A stretch of DNA of 58,360 nt from CAZTVF01 sp964616985 (GCA_964616985.1 CAZTVF010000017.1:1-58360); one strand, 5' to 3'. Positions 14,539 to 24,918 are shown, counted from the first letter of the stretch. Translations and numbers: made by a program. Notes: a model not told the origin generated them from the sequence alone.

Positions 14539-15185
14539 TGGCTGATGCTCCGCGTGACCAGCAGGATCTGGATCACCGGGGATTCCTTGATCGCCGGCGG
14601 GATGGCTGCCGGCGTGGCCGAGACGTTGAACCGATCCGCCGGCAGCGACTTGACGTCGACGAAGTAGTCGACGATGGCCCAGCAGCGCTCGAGGCTGCGG
14701 TTGGCGTCGGCGTCGCTGTTGCGGCCGATCTCACTGATGATCATGGTGCAGGGCACCCGCTGCATGAAGTAGGCGATCAGGTCGAGCTTGGTCTCCATGC
14801 CGTCGGGGCTGAGGCTGATGCCGCGGCCGAAGAACAGCTCCCGGGCGGGGATGTAGAAGATGCGGCGGTTCCAGTAGGCGCCGTCGGTCTGGGCCTGCCA
14901 CACGGACTGCTTGGGCTTCTTCATCTCGTGACGGGCTTCGCTGGTGGGGGTCTCGCTGCCCTCGGTGCCCCACTCGGTGACATCCTTACGCATGAGCGAG
15001 TCTTCGCGCTGCCCCTTGCCGGGCAGGATGGAGGGGTTGGCGATGGCGGCGCAGGTGCCGATGATCTTGTTCACGCCGTCCTTGGAGTAGGAGGAGAAGG
15101 TGGCGAGCATCACGAAAAATGACAACAGCAGGGTAATCATGTCGCTGAACGACACGTACCATAGTCCGACGCCTTCTTCTGACAT
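14535..15185 (-). CDS. motB: First MotB-type stator protein
   Basis: A 216-residue stator subunit directly downstream of motA (8-base gap). After MSEEGVGLWYVSFSDMITLLLSFFVML, with the conserved channel Asp, comes a linker and a short OmpA-like domain (CTMIISEIGRNSDADANRSLERCWAIVDYFVDV) that keeps an Asp and the L-x-x-x-x-A/R part of the peptidoglycan-binding motif. The start at 15185 is chosen because translation begins with a typical MotB N-terminus; in-frame codons upstream overlap motA. The tail ends QILLVTRSISQ. Together with motB2 it suggests a three-component stator. Confidence 0.9.
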   Translation of the reverse strand: MSEEGVGLWYVSFSDMITLLLSFFVMLATFSSYSKDGVNKIIGTCAAIANPSILPGKGQREDSLMRKDVTEWGTEGSETPTSEARHEMKKPKQSVWQAQTDGAYWNRRIFYIPARELFFGRGISLSPDGMETKLDLIAYFMQRVPCTMIISEIGRNSDADANRSLERCWAIVDYFVDVKSLPADRFNVSATPAAIPPAIKESPVIQILLVTRSISQ

Positions 15186-15192
15186 ACGTACC

Positions 15193-15966
15193 TCAGATCT
15201 TTGGCTTGAGGTCTTCGCGATGCTTGGAGGAGATAAACGCCTGCATCTTCTCACGGACCACGGTGGGGCTCTCGCCGCGGACAATGCCCACCACGCCCTC
15301 AAGAATCATCTCGCGAAGGATCGCTTCCTTCTTCGAGCGAATGCCCAACTTGCCGCCCAGCGGCAGGAAGAACAGGTTGGCCAAGAACGCGCCCCAGAAC
15401 GTGCACACCAGCGCCACCGACATGCCGGCGCCGATCTTATCGGGCGACTCCATGTTGCTGAACATCTGCACCAGGCCGATCAGCGTGCCCACCATTCCGA
15501 AGGCGGGGCAGCCGGCGCCCATGAACTCCAGCATCTTCTTGCCGTTGAAGTGGCGCTCCTGGAGGTACTGGATCTCGGTCTCCAGGTGCTCCTTGATGGC
15601 GTTCTCCTTCTGGCCGTCGATCACCATTCGCAGGGCCTTGATCAGGAAATCGTCGCCGGCGTTGTTCAACTGCTGCTCCAGCGCCAACGCGCCGTCGCGG
15701 CGGTTGATCGCGGCGTAGTTCACCATCTTCTGGATCAGGTCCTGCTCGCGGGGCATCTTGTAGAACAGCGTCTTCTTCATGATCGAGCCCAGGGCCAGCA
15801 CCTGGGCCATCGAAAAGTGAACGCACACCGAGGCGATCGTGCCGCCGATCACGATCGTCATCGCCGGGACATTGAAGAACAAGCCGAAGTTGCCGCCGTC
15901 GGCCATCACGCCGATGACGATGCAGCCCAGCCCGATCAGGATCCCGGCGATCGTTGCAATGTCCAT
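15193..15966 (-). CDS. motA: Flagellar motor stator protein MotA
   Basis: MotA is the five-fold stator subunit that turns the rotor. The 257 residues begin MDIATIAGILIGLGCIVIGVM (first helix), have a second helix (FNVPAMTIVIGGTIASVCV), a cytoplasmic loop, and two C-terminal helices (MGAGCPAFGMVGTLIGLVQMF and MSVALVCTFWGAFLANLFFLPL). The conserved PAFGMVGTLIGLV segment and the tail R-x-K-M-x-x-F (VVREKMQAFI) are family marks, closer to the PomA/short MotA group. It lies three bases after the motE-like gene. Confidence 0.97.
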   Translation of the reverse strand: MDIATIAGILIGLGCIVIGVMADGGNFGLFFNVPAMTIVIGGTIASVCVHFSMAQVLALGSIMKKTLFYKMPREQDLIQKMVNYAAINRRDGALALEQQLNNAGDDFLIKALRMVIDGQKENAIKEHLETEIQYLQERHFNGKKMLEFMGAGCPAFGMVGTLIGLVQMFSNMESPDKIGAGMSVALVCTFWGAFLANLFFLPLGGKLGIRSKKEAILREMILEGVVGIVRGESPTVVREKMQAFISSKHREDLKPKI

Positions 15967-15969
15967 ACT

Positions 15970-16617
15970 TCAACCTTCCTCTTTGACCCTTTTGAGCCGC
16001 TCTGTCAGCCGGGCGGCGAGCGTCTTGTCGGGCATTTCGCCCAGGATCTTCGCGGCCGAACGCTCGGTCATGTAAAACAGAATCTTCACGACATCATCCA
16101 TCTGCTGCTCGCACATGCCGGTGAGGATCTTCCCCCCCGACGCGGCGTCCATCTTCTCGTAGATCGAGGCGGTTCGCTTGAGGTTCACCTTCTCATCCTG
16201 CGCCACCTGCACGCGGGCCTTCTGGAGCTTCTCCTGCTCGTCCTTGATCGCCGCCAGCGGCGCCAGCAGCTGGATCTGCAGGTTCTCCAGTTCCTTGGTC
16301 TGCTTCTTGAGCTGCTCCTGGGCGATGGCGAGGCGGCCTTCCCGCTCCTCCAGCGCCGCCTCGTGCTGCTTGCACTCGGCGAGCTTCACGCGGACCTCGC
16401 GGATCAGCTCGTCCAGCTGCGCCTCCTTGGGGCTGAGCTTGAGATCGCCGTTGACCAGCCCCGCCGTGATCGACGAGGGGGCCGTGGTGGCCGCCTGCTC
16501 GTGCTTGTTGGCGTCGACGGGGGCCTTGGGACGCGGCGTGGTGATGTACGCAAACGCCAGCGCGCCGACGAAGCTCGCCGCGGCCAACCCGCCCACCAGC
16601 ATGATCTTCTTGTTCAT
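15970..16617 (-). CDS. MotE/MgtE-N-like coiled-coil membrane protein
   Basis: A 215-residue protein with one N-terminal transmembrane helix (MLVGGLAAASFVGALAFAYI), a long coiled coil (residues about 65-150, LDELIREVRVKLAEC to EEKLQKARVQ) and a C-terminal domain of the MgtE-N/MotE type (YEKMDAASGGKILTGMCEQQMDDVVKILFYMTERSAAKILGEM). MotE-like proteins in other bacteria act as chaperones or partners of MotC/FliL-type stator parts. It lies between fliJ and motA and shares their direction; a role in the stator or export is likely. Confidence 0.75.
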   Translation of the reverse strand: MNKKIMLVGGLAAASFVGALAFAYITTPRPKAPVDANKHEQAATTAPSSITAGLVNGDLKLSPKEAQLDELIREVRVKLAECKQHEAALEEREGRLAIAQEQLKKQTKELENLQIQLLAPLAAIKDEQEKLQKARVQVAQDEKVNLKRTASIYEKMDAASGGKILTGMCEQQMDDVVKILFYMTERSAAKILGEMPDKTLAARLTERLKRVKEEG

Positions 16618-16683
16618 TCGTTGCTCCTGACTCTTCTGTCGGGCGAGGCCGCCTGCAAGGGCCGCCCTGCCGACTCATCGCGT

Positions 16684-17133
16684 TCACCGGCTCGTCGCAC
16701 GCCGGCCGAGGCGCAAGTGCGCCGACTCGTCAAACTGCTTCTGCTCCAGCCGCATCTGCTCGCGCAGGTGCCGCTGCAGCGCCTCGCCCCGCAGCCGCTC
16801 CAGCGTCTTGCGGCGGCTGCGAGCCTTCATCAGTTCCGTCATCTTCTGCTCGCGGAGCTGCTCAAACTCCCGCAGCTTCACGGCCAGGATCTCGATCTGC
16901 CGGCGCTGCACGCCGGCGTACTTCAGGACCGTGTCCTGCCGCTGCACCCGCAGGCCGATCTCCAGCGAGCCCAGCTCGTCCAGCTGCGCCGTCAGCTGCG
17001 ACCGTCGCGAGATAATCTCGCGACGCCTCGCCGCGGTCTCCTGCGTCAGGGCCAGCACGTCCATCCGCAGGGCCTGCTCCCGCTGGGCCGTCACGTTGAA
17101 CAGGCGCTGCAGTGGCCAGGCAAATCGTTTCAT
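16684..17133 (-). CDS. fliJ: Flagellar export coiled-coil protein FliJ
   Basis: FliJ is the central stalk of the FliI ATPase ring. The 149 residues are almost wholly helical and coiled-coil; the start MKRFAWPLQRLFNVTAQREQALRMDV matches the family's F-x-F-x-L-x-x-L-x-x-x-R-E pattern. Its ATG overlaps the fliI stop (ATGA), and the gene order fliH-fliI-fliJ is canonical. Sequence conservation is low in this family, so position and coiled coil carry the call. Confidence 0.85.
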   Translation of the reverse strand: MKRFAWPLQRLFNVTAQREQALRMDVLALTQETAARRREIISRRSQLTAQLDELGSLEIGLRVQRQDTVLKYAGVQRRQIEILAVKLREFEQLREQKMTELMKARSRRKTLERLRGEALQRHLREQMRLEQKQFDESAHLRLGRRATSR

Positions 17134-18539
17134 CTACGCGCTCCGCCCGCGGGGGCCTCGCCCACGGTGCGAACGGGCGCCGCCGGGGCCTTGGCGGGCT
17201 TGGCCTCTTCGGGGCCCACGAGGAAGTCCCACGACTGCGTGATCTCGCACAGCTGCTTGACGGTCTGCTCAAAGCTCGTCCGCTGGCCGGTGGGCTGCAT
17301 GAGGAAGTCGTTCACGCGGTCGATCAGCGAGACGGCCTTGTCGATCCGGCGGTTGGAGCCCGCGGCCAGGGCGCCGATGTTGATCAGGTCCTCGGCGCCG
17401 AGGTAGGTGGCGTAGACGGCTTTGAATTTCTGCGCCGCCTGCAGGTGCTCCCGCGTGGCCACCGAGTTCATCAACCGGCTGACGGAGGCCAGGATGTCGA
17501 CGGCGGGGTAGTGGCCCAGCTCGGCCAGCTTGCGACTGAGGACGATGTGCCCGTCCAGCAGCGAGCGGACGCTGTCGGCGACGGGGTCGTTCATGTCGTC
17601 GCCCTCGACGAGGATCGTGTAGATGCCCGTGATGGAGCCCTTGTCCGAGCAGCCCAGCCGCTCGGTGAGCTTGGGCAGCAGGGCGAAGACGCTGGGGCAG
17701 TAGCCCTTGGTGGTGGGCGGTTCGCCGGCGGCCAGCCCGATCTCCCGCTGGGCCTGGGCGAAGCGCGTGAGCGAGTCCATCATGAACAGGACGTTCTTTC
17801 CGCGGTCGCGGAAGTACTCGGCGATTGCGGTGGCGGTGAAGGCGACCTTCACCCGCTGGATGGGGCTGGTGTCGCTGGTGGCGACGGCGACGACGCTCTT
17901 GGCCAGGCCCTCGGGGCCCAGCGATTCCTCGAGGAAGGCGCGGACCTCGCGGCCTCGCTCGCCGACCAGGGCCAGCACGTTGACGTCGGCCTCCGACGCC
18001 CGGGCCAGTTCGCCCAGCAGGGTGCTCTTGCCCACGCCGCTGCCGGCGAAGATGCCGATGCGCTGGCCCTTGCCGCAGGTGAGCAGGCCGTCGAAGGCCC
18101 GCACGCCGAAGGACAGGGGCTCGGTGATCTTGGGGCGGCTCAGCGGGGCCGGCGGCAGGTTGTCCAGCGGCGTGACGTCGGTGCCGCCCAGTTCGCCCAG
18201 GCCGTCGATGGGCCGGCCCAGGCCGTCGATGACGCGGCCCAGCACGCTGTCGCCCAGCAGGATGCTCCGCTGCGACGCGCGCGGCACGACGGGGTCGTTG
18301 GGGGCCACGCCCTCCAGGCCCTCCAGCGGCAGCAGGATGCGGTTCTGGTTGTGGAAGCCGACGACCTCGGCCGGCACGCGTCGGCCGTCGGACAAGACGA
18401 TGTCGCACAGCTGGCCCAGCCCGACGGGCGGGCCCTTGGATTCCACCGTGAGCCCGGCCACGCGCACCACCGCGCCGCGGCAGGGCAGCAGGTCGAACTT
18501 GGTGAGCCGGGTGTGATATTTGCGGAGGTCGACGGTCAT
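17130..18539 (-). CDS. fliI: Flagellum-specific ATPase FliI
   Basis: FliI is the F1-beta-like ATPase that drives and prepares export. The 469 residues include Walker A (GIFAGSGVGKST, Lys171), the Walker B region (NVLFMMDSLTRFAQAQREIGLAAGEPP) and the FliI/YscN signature (TKGYCPSVFALLPKLTERLG). The upstream barrel domain precedes PLSFGVRAFDGLLTCGKGQ. The ATG at 18539 overlaps the fliH stop (ATGA). Length and motifs are normal. Confidence 0.98.
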   Translation of the reverse strand: MTVDLRKYHTRLTKFDLLPCRGAVVRVAGLTVESKGPPVGLGQLCDIVLSDGRRVPAEVVGFHNQNRILLPLEGLEGVAPNDPVVPRASQRSILLGDSVLGRVIDGLGRPIDGLGELGGTDVTPLDNLPPAPLSRPKITEPLSFGVRAFDGLLTCGKGQRIGIFAGSGVGKSTLLGELARASEADVNVLALVGERGREVRAFLEESLGPEGLAKSVVAVATSDTSPIQRVKVAFTATAIAEYFRDRGKNVLFMMDSLTRFAQAQREIGLAAGEPPTTKGYCPSVFALLPKLTERLGCSDKGSITGIYTILVEGDDMNDPVADSVRSLLDGHIVLSRKLAELGHYPAVDILASVSRLMNSVATREHLQAAQKFKAVYATYLGAEDLINIGALAAGSNRRIDKAVSLIDRVNDFLMQPTGQRTSFEQTVKQLCEITQSWDFLVGPEEAKPAKAPAAPVRTVGEAPAGGARR

Positions 18540-19099
18540 GACTCGCCTCCACGGAAGCCGTTGCCGATCGTCTCGAGGTGCGACTCGACGTCGGACTCGA
18601 CGACGCCCTCGGCCGTCTCGATGCGGCAGTGGGCGCGGGCGATGTTGGCGTCGGCGACGAAGGCGATGCCCGCCTCGTCGCCGGTCTTGGCCTGGGCGCA
18701 GCGGGCGAGGTCGTCGGGATGCAGGTGGACGACCACATCCTGGTGCGACGACACGCGCCCCAGGGCTTCCTGCACGATGGGGTCGATCTCGTACCGCCCG
18801 GCCTGGATCTCCTGCATGAGGACGCGCGAGGCGATGTTCATGGCCAGTTCGACCAGCTGCTGCTCGCTTTGGCGGATGGTGGCGGCGCGTAGCGGCTGCA
18901 GCTGGGCCAGGCCCTCCTTCAGCGCGGCGGCGGCCGAGGCCAGGGCGGCCCGCTCCTGCTGCACGAGCTTGGCGCAGGCGTCGGCCATCTGCTCGGCGCT
19001 GGGCGCGGGGGCCGCCGGGGCAGGCGCGGCCGGGCCGGCCTGGGCGAGCGACACCTTCAGCAGCCGGGCAGGCAACGGGATGGTCGGCATCTGCGTCAT
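18536..19099 (-). CDS. fliH: Flagellar assembly protein FliH
   Basis: FliH is the peripheral stalk that regulates FliI and links it to FliN. The 187 residues have an Ala/Pro-rich N-terminus, a helical middle (CAKLVQQERAALASAAAALKEGLAQL) and the FliH/V-ATPase E-like C-terminal domain (LVELAMNIASRVLMQEIQAGRYEIDPIVQEALGRV, then HLHPDDLARC and CRIETAEGVVESDVESHLETI). The end pattern G-G/V-V-x-S-x-V/L-x-x-x-L-x-x-I is a family mark. One base separates it from the fliG stop. Confidence 0.93.
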   Translation of the reverse strand: MTQMPTIPLPARLLKVSLAQAGPAAPAPAAPAPSAEQMADACAKLVQQERAALASAAAALKEGLAQLQPLRAATIRQSEQQLVELAMNIASRVLMQEIQAGRYEIDPIVQEALGRVSSHQDVVVHLHPDDLARCAQAKTGDEAGIAFVADANIARAHCRIETAEGVVESDVESHLETIGNGFRGGES

Positions 19100-19100
19100 G

Positions 19101-20096
19101 TCAGTCCACGAAACTCAGCATATTGTTGACGTTCAGTTCGCGCAGGTCCTGCAGGAAGTCCTCGCGAGCCTTGGCGATCTCTTCGGGCTTGGGCGACGAC
19201 AGCAGGGAGGTTTCTTCATCGAGCATCTGGCTGGCGCGTTCGGACATGTTCGACCGCAGCTTCTGCACGATCGCCTTGTCGGCGCCGATCAGGGCCAGGG
19301 CGAGCTTCTTGCTCTCGACACCGCGCAGGGCTTCCTGCAGCGAGCGGTCGGCGATGGAGATGATGTCTTCCCACGTGACCATCATCCGCTGGATGCTCTC
19401 GCCGGTGCCCTTGTCGCTGGCGACGATGGCCTTGAGGAGGTTGTTCCGCATGTCGCCGCCGAGGCTTCGCAGCAGGACGGCGACCTTGCGGAGCTGCTGG
19501 TCCTTCTTGCCGGCCGCCTTGACGCCCGGCGCCTTGAGGCGCGTCAGCACCAGGTCGGCCACGCGCTTGCGGACGTCGGGCGAGGCCTCCTCGCCGCCGG
19601 CCATGCCGCGCAGGGCCTCCAGGCGAACCTTCTCGTCGAGCAGCGCCAGCAGGTCGGCCGACTTCTTGGCCGGCAGCTCGGCCAGCACCAACGCGGCCAC
19701 CTGGGGGCTCTCGCCGTGGAGGGCCTTGGCCAGGTCGCCGACCTCGACGGAGCGGACGGCCAGGAACGGGTCGCGCACCTGCACCATGTCGCCGAGCCGG
19801 CCGATGACGTCGCGGGCCTTGTCGCGCCCCAGCGTGGTCTCCAGCAGGTGCTTGATGAAGTTCTCGCCGGAGGAGGCGACGGCGCCGCCGCGGCTCTTCT
19901 TGATCATGCCGAAGAACTCGCGGGCGCTGTCGCCGGAGGCGGCGGTCTTGCGGTAGCCCGAGGCGTCGAGGTAGGCGACCTCGGCGACGATCTCGGTGAC
20001 CACGTCGGGCCTTGCGGCCTTGAGCAGTTCGGCGGCGCTGGCGGGGTCGAGCCCCATCAGCAGCATCGCGGCCTTTCTGGCGCCTACGGCAGCCAT
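19101..20096 (-). CDS. fliG: Flagellar motor switch protein FliG
   Basis: FliG sits on the MS-ring and carries the charged helix that stators push. The 331 residues cover the N domain (GARKAAMLLMGLDPASAAELLKAA), middle domain (GESPQVAALVLAELP, where the usual EHPQ appears as ESPQ) and C domain (MMVTWEDIISIADRSLQEALRGVESKKLALALIGADKAIVQKLRSNMSERASQML). The torque-helix charge pattern (D-I...D-R...Q-x-x-L...K...K) and the MSxRAxxMLxEE motif are present. The ATG at 20096 overlaps the fliF stop (TAATG), fixing the start. Confidence 0.96.
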   Translation of the reverse strand: MAAVGARKAAMLLMGLDPASAAELLKAARPDVVTEIVAEVAYLDASGYRKTAASGDSAREFFGMIKKSRGGAVASSGENFIKHLLETTLGRDKARDVIGRLGDMVQVRDPFLAVRSVEVGDLAKALHGESPQVAALVLAELPAKKSADLLALLDEKVRLEALRGMAGGEEASPDVRKRVADLVLTRLKAPGVKAAGKKDQQLRKVAVLLRSLGGDMRNNLLKAIVASDKGTGESIQRMMVTWEDIISIADRSLQEALRGVESKKLALALIGADKAIVQKLRSNMSERASQMLDEETSLLSSPKPEEIAKAREDFLQDLRELNVNNMLSFVD

Positions 20097-21601
20097 TACG
20101 CCTCTCCCTTGTCGCTCTCGACCCAGGACAGGAACAGACGCTTCACTTCTTCGGGGTTGTCCTGAAGGGCGCGGGTGATTCGCGCCCGGACCACTTCGGG
20201 GTCCTCGCCGTCGGAGGCCAGCAGGTTCTCGCCGCCGGCGCCCGCGCCGGCCAGTTCCGGCGCCCCGGCGGCGGTGACGGTCATCTTCCGCTTGCTGCCG
20301 CCGAAGATCTTGAGCATCAACAGCGCGCCGATCACCAGCACGCCCAGCGAGATGCTCTTGCCGAGTTCGAGCATGAAGTCCTTGCTGAACAGGCTGGCCT
20401 CGGTGGGCTTGGCGTCGGGGCTTTCGGGGGCCTTGTGGAATGGGGCGTCGACGACGGTGACGCGGCTGGCGAGGTCGGCCTTGCCGATGCCCAGGGCGCT
20501 GCGGATGATCTCCTCGGCGTCCTCTTTCTTGAGCGTGGCGGCAGGGGAACCTTCCTTCGCGCCTTCCTTGGCGCCGGCGAGGTCGACGAAGGCGGCGACG
20601 GTGAGGCTCTTGACGGCGCCGGGCACCAGTTCGCGTTCCTCGACGGTCTTGCCCACGAGGTACGTCGATTCGGTCGAGTCGTCCTTGGTGCTGGGGCCGG
20701 CGGCGCCCGAAGCGCCGTTGGCGATCGCGGTGATCTTCTCCTTCACCACGACGCGGCCGGTGGGATCGATCTTTTCGGTGGTGGTGCGACCCTTGCCGAT
20801 GTCCAGCACGGCATCGACGCGGACGCTGGCGCGGCCGGGGCCCAGCACCTGCGTGAGCATGTCCTCGGCCTTGTGGGCGAGGTAGGTTTCGACGCGGCTC
20901 TTGTAGTCGAGGAAATTGCCCGAGCCGCCGGCGAAGTCGTTGCCGCCCGCCCCGGCCAGGACGTTGCCGGTGGAATCGACGACCACCACGTGTTCGGGGC
21001 TGAGGCCCTGGATGGCGCCGGCCACCATGTGCACGACGGCGGCGGTGTTGCTGCTGGTGAAGCGCCAGCCGCTCCGCAGCTGCAGCACGACGGTGGCCGA
21101 GGCGTCCTTGTCGGCCTTCGAGAGGATGGAGCGTTCGGGGCGGACGACGTGCACGCGTGCGAGCGTCACGCCGTCGATGAGCTTGATGCTCTTGGCCAGT
21201 TCGCCCTCCAGGGCGCGCGTGAGGTTGACCTGCTGGGAGAAGGGGCTGGCGCCGATGCGTTCGGAATCGAGGATGCTGTAGCCCGCCTGATCGTTGGTGG
21301 GCAGGTTCTGCTGTGCCATCGTCAGGCGAAGGGTGTAGACCTTCTCCTCGGGCACCAGGATGGTCGTGCCGCCATCCTTGAGCTCGTACGGCGTGTCGGA
21401 GTCGCGGACCTTTTCGGCGATCTTGCCCGCCTCCGCCTGGGACAGGTTGCTGTAGAGCAGCACCAGGTGCGGCTTGCGCGCCCAGTTCACCAGCAGCACG
21501 GCCGCACCGACGCAGGCCAGCAGCAGCCCCACCAGCAGCACGCGCTGGATCAGGCTGGTCCGCTGCCAGACATCGCCGAGATTGTTCTTTATCGAGGCCA
21601 C
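20096..21601 (-). CDS. fliF: Flagellar MS-ring protein FliF
   Basis: FliF builds the MS-ring in the inner membrane. In 501 residues: cytoplasmic start, first helix (VLLVGLLLACVGAAVLLVNWA), the ring-building motifs (LVLLYSNLSQAEAGKIAEKVRD, LVPEEKVYTLRLTMAQQNLP, NLTRALEGELAKSIKLIDGVTLARVHVVRPE, FTSSNTAAVVHMVAGAIQGLSPEHVVVVDSTG), a second helix (MLELGKSISLGVLVIGALLMLKIF) and a cytoplasmic tail (REDPEEV-like, RALQDNPEEVKRLFLSWV) that binds FliG. Length is slightly below the enterobacterial form, with a shorter tail. Confidence 0.97.
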   Translation of the reverse strand: MASIKNNLGDVWQRTSLIQRVLLVGLLLACVGAAVLLVNWARKPHLVLLYSNLSQAEAGKIAEKVRDSDTPYELKDGGTTILVPEEKVYTLRLTMAQQNLPTNDQAGYSILDSERIGASPFSQQVNLTRALEGELAKSIKLIDGVTLARVHVVRPERSILSKADKDASATVVLQLRSGWRFTSSNTAAVVHMVAGAIQGLSPEHVVVVDSTGNVLAGAGGNDFAGGSGNFLDYKSRVETYLAHKAEDMLTQVLGPGRASVRVDAVLDIGKGRTTTEKIDPTGRVVVKEKITAIANGASGAAGPSTKDDSTESTYLVGKTVEERELVPGAVKSLTVAAFVDLAGAKEGAKEGSPAATLKKEDAEEIIRSALGIGKADLASRVTVVDAPFHKAPESPDAKPTEASLFSKDFMLELGKSISLGVLVIGALLMLKIFGGSKRKMTVTAAGAPELAGAGAGGENLLASDGEDPEVVRARITRALQDNPEEVKRLFLSWVESDKGEA

Positions 21602-21615
21602 AGGTCCTCACCTTG

Positions 21616-21646
21616 CCCCCGCGGGGGCGTTCCTCTGCCACGTGGC
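21616..21646. repeat. Two short palindromes between fliF and fliE
   Basis: CCCCCGCGGGGG (21616-21627) and GCCACGTGGC (21637-21646) lie in the 77-base gap downstream of fliE, followed by CACGGGCAAGGGGCCCG. Their style matches the hairpin repeat at 9460-9504. They could stabilise the upstream part of the transcript. Confidence 0.6.
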
Positions 21647-21678
21647 ACGGGCAAGGGGCCCGCGCCGCGAGCCCATCG

Positions 21679-21990
21679 TCAAACCTGCATATTGATCGTT
21701 TGCTTGTAAGCTTCGATGACCTTGTTCCGCACGCCCATCAGGAGCTTGAAGCTCAGATCGGCCTGGGCCACCGCGGCCACCGCCGGCAGGACGTCCTGCG
21801 TGCGGCCGGCCAGGAGGTCCTGGATCGCGAAGGTCGTCGCCGTCTGGTCGTCGTTCACCTGCGCCATCGCCGACTGCAGGGTCTGGCTGAAGGCGGGCTT
21901 TTCCTGCCCGGCCACGGCGGGCTTGCCGATGCCGGTCGATTCGGTCGCGCCGATCGGGGGCAGATTCGAACTGATTGGATTGATTGCCAT
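21679..21990 (-). CDS. fliE: MS-ring/rod junction protein FliE
   Basis: FliE connects the MS-ring to the rod and is the first exported subunit. The 103 residues show the typical end DVLPAVAAVAQADLSFKLLMGVRNKVIEAYKQTINMQV, matching the family's V-x-x-A-x-x-S-x-x-L-x-x-x-x-R-x-K-x-x-x-A-Y-x-x-I/M pattern. It lies 10 bases after flgC, as in the flgB-flgC-fliE-fliF order known from many bacteria. Confidence 0.96.
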   Translation of the reverse strand: MAINPISSNLPPIGATESTGIGKPAVAGQEKPAFSQTLQSAMAQVNDDQTATTFAIQDLLAGRTQDVLPAVAAVAQADLSFKLLMGVRNKVIEAYKQTINMQV

Positions 21991-22000
21991 GGTGCTTTCC

Positions 22001-22408
22001 TTAGGTCTTCAGGGTTTCCAGGGCCACGTCCACCATTTCCTGGTACCGCTTGAGCACGGCCGCGTTGGCCTGGTACGAGCGGCTGGCGGTGATCATGTTC
22101 ATCATCTCCAGCGGCAGCTCGACGTTGGGCATCTCCACGTAGCCGTCGGCGTTGGCGTTGGGATCGGCGGGGTCGAACATGGTCTTGAAGTCCGAGCCCA
22201 TATCGGCCGCCACCTCGTTGATGGTGACGCCCGAGAGGTCGCCGCCGGTGGAGAGGACGACCTCCTTGCGGCGGTACGGCTCGCCTCCGGGTCCGCGCGT
22301 GGTGTTGGAATTGGCGATGTTGTTGGCGATCACGCTCATGCGGAGCGATTCGGCCCGCAGTCCTGAGACCGCTACATCAACCGGCGATGCGATTCTTCCA
22401 ATCGGCAT
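22001..22408 (-). CDS. flgC: Proximal rod protein FlgC
   Basis: A 135-residue rod subunit. The N-terminal motif AVSGLRAESLRMSVIANNIANSNT and the C-terminal ELPLEMMNMITASRSYQANAAVLKRYQEMVDVALET are the paired helices of axial proteins; the length and YVEMPNVELPLEMM string identify FlgC. The flgC start is 14 bases after the flgB stop with GAGGAGT ahead of it. Confidence 0.97.
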   Translation of the reverse strand: MPIGRIASPVDVAVSGLRAESLRMSVIANNIANSNTTRGPGGEPYRRKEVVLSTGGDLSGVTINEVAADMGSDFKTMFDPADPNANADGYVEMPNVELPLEMMNMITASRSYQANAAVLKRYQEMVDVALETLKT

Positions 22409-22422
22409 AGGGGACTCCTCTG

Positions 22423-22769
22423 TTACGAACCCATGGCCATTTCCATCTGCCGGGCGAGCTTGCCCAGCAGGCGGAAGTAGGTCTTGTACATGGACGAATT
22501 CTTGATCATCTCGCCGACTTCCAAGTCCATGCTCACGTCGTTGCCCTTGGCGTCGACGGCAGTGTTCTGCGGCTGGATCAGCACGGGCGAGACGGTCGTG
22601 GGGTCGGCTTGGTCGTTGGAATTCAGGGCCTCGTTCATCAGGGCCTCGAAGTTCACTTGCATGCGGCGGTAGCCCGGCGTGTTGGCGTTGGCCATGTTGT
22701 TGGCGATGACGCTCTGGCGGGTGCTGGTGGCCTTGATGCCGGCCCGCAAATAGTCTGTTGCTTCGGGTC

Positions 22770-22776
<7 letters not shown>
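22423..22776 (-). CDS. flgB: Proximal rod protein FlgB
   Basis: A 117-residue rod subunit. It starts MVRPEATDYLRAGIKATSTRQSVIANNMANANTPGYRR, the axial-protein N-terminus, and ends SSMYKTYFRLLGKLARQMEMAMGS. I chose the ATG at 22776, preceded by AGGAG 8 bases away; it overlaps the end of the activator gene by 7 bases, so the two are coupled. Confidence 0.96.
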
Positions 22777-24186
<1,410 letters not shown>

Positions 24187-24194
<8 letters not shown>

Positions 24195-24918
24195 TGGGCT
24201 TGCCGTCCCCCTTTGCCTTCTTGGAGGCCTCGAGCACGGCCTGCATGTTGGGGCTCTGCCGCCAGTCGATCAGCTTGGCCTGGGCGGCGGCCGGCGCGGC
24301 CCACGGCGAGGTTGCGAACTCGGCCGCCAGCCGCTTGTACAGCGCGGTGGCGGCGTTGGCGTCGCTCTCCTGCATGCAGTTGCCCATCTGGAACAGGGCC
24401 CAGCTCTTGTTGTCGTCGGTGGTGGCCTGCTTGAACGCCTGTTCGTACAGGGTGTACGCGGCGGCATACTGCTTCTCGCCGAAGAGGCTGTCGGCCACCG
24501 GCATCAGGCCCGCGGCGCCCTGCGAGGGCGCCTTCTTGAGGTTCTCCAGCACGTTGGGATCCATCTTCGCCACGGCCGGGGCCGAGGAGGGCTGACTGGC
24601 TGGCTGGCTGGTAGCGACGGCCACCTGCGTCGGGGCCGGCTGGGTCGGGGCGAGCGGCGCGGTCGTGGCGGCCAGCGGCGCCGGCGTGGGCGAAGGCCTG
24701 ACCGGGGCGCTGGTGGCCTGCAGGTCGGCGATGCTCGTGGTCAGCAGACCCTTGCCCGTGTCCCGCGGGGCCGAGATGCTCGAACGCCACAGGTCCATCT
24801 TGTTCTTGCGGAGGGCGTCGGCGGGCGTCGGCGTTTCGCTCTCGCTCGCCTGGCACCACGCGCCCACGGCGGCCACCAGCATTGCTCCCATCAGTGAAAG
24901 GAGGGTACGACGTTTCAT
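24187..24918 (-). CDS. Secreted TPR-like protein
   Basis: A 243-residue protein with a signal peptide (MKRRTLLSLMGAMLVAAVGAWCQA), an Ala/Pro/Thr-rich segment to about residue 115, and TPR-like helices (ADSLFGEKQYAAAYTLYEQAFKQA, ALFQMGNCMQESDANAATALYKRLAAEFATSPWA). No lipobox is clear (AWCQA could serve weakly). The ATG at 24918 overlaps the upstream stop (ATGA), and its own stop overlaps the activator gene by 8 bases. As the second gene of the basal-body operon it is probably a periplasmic helper of rod or ring assembly; the family is not recognised. Confidence 0.75.

Noticed and set aside
17112..20165. A 1017-codon plus-strand frame
   Set aside because: It lies opposite fliI, fliH and fliG, all with intact catalytic or structural motifs; its translation is Gly/Gln/His/Leu-rich noise.
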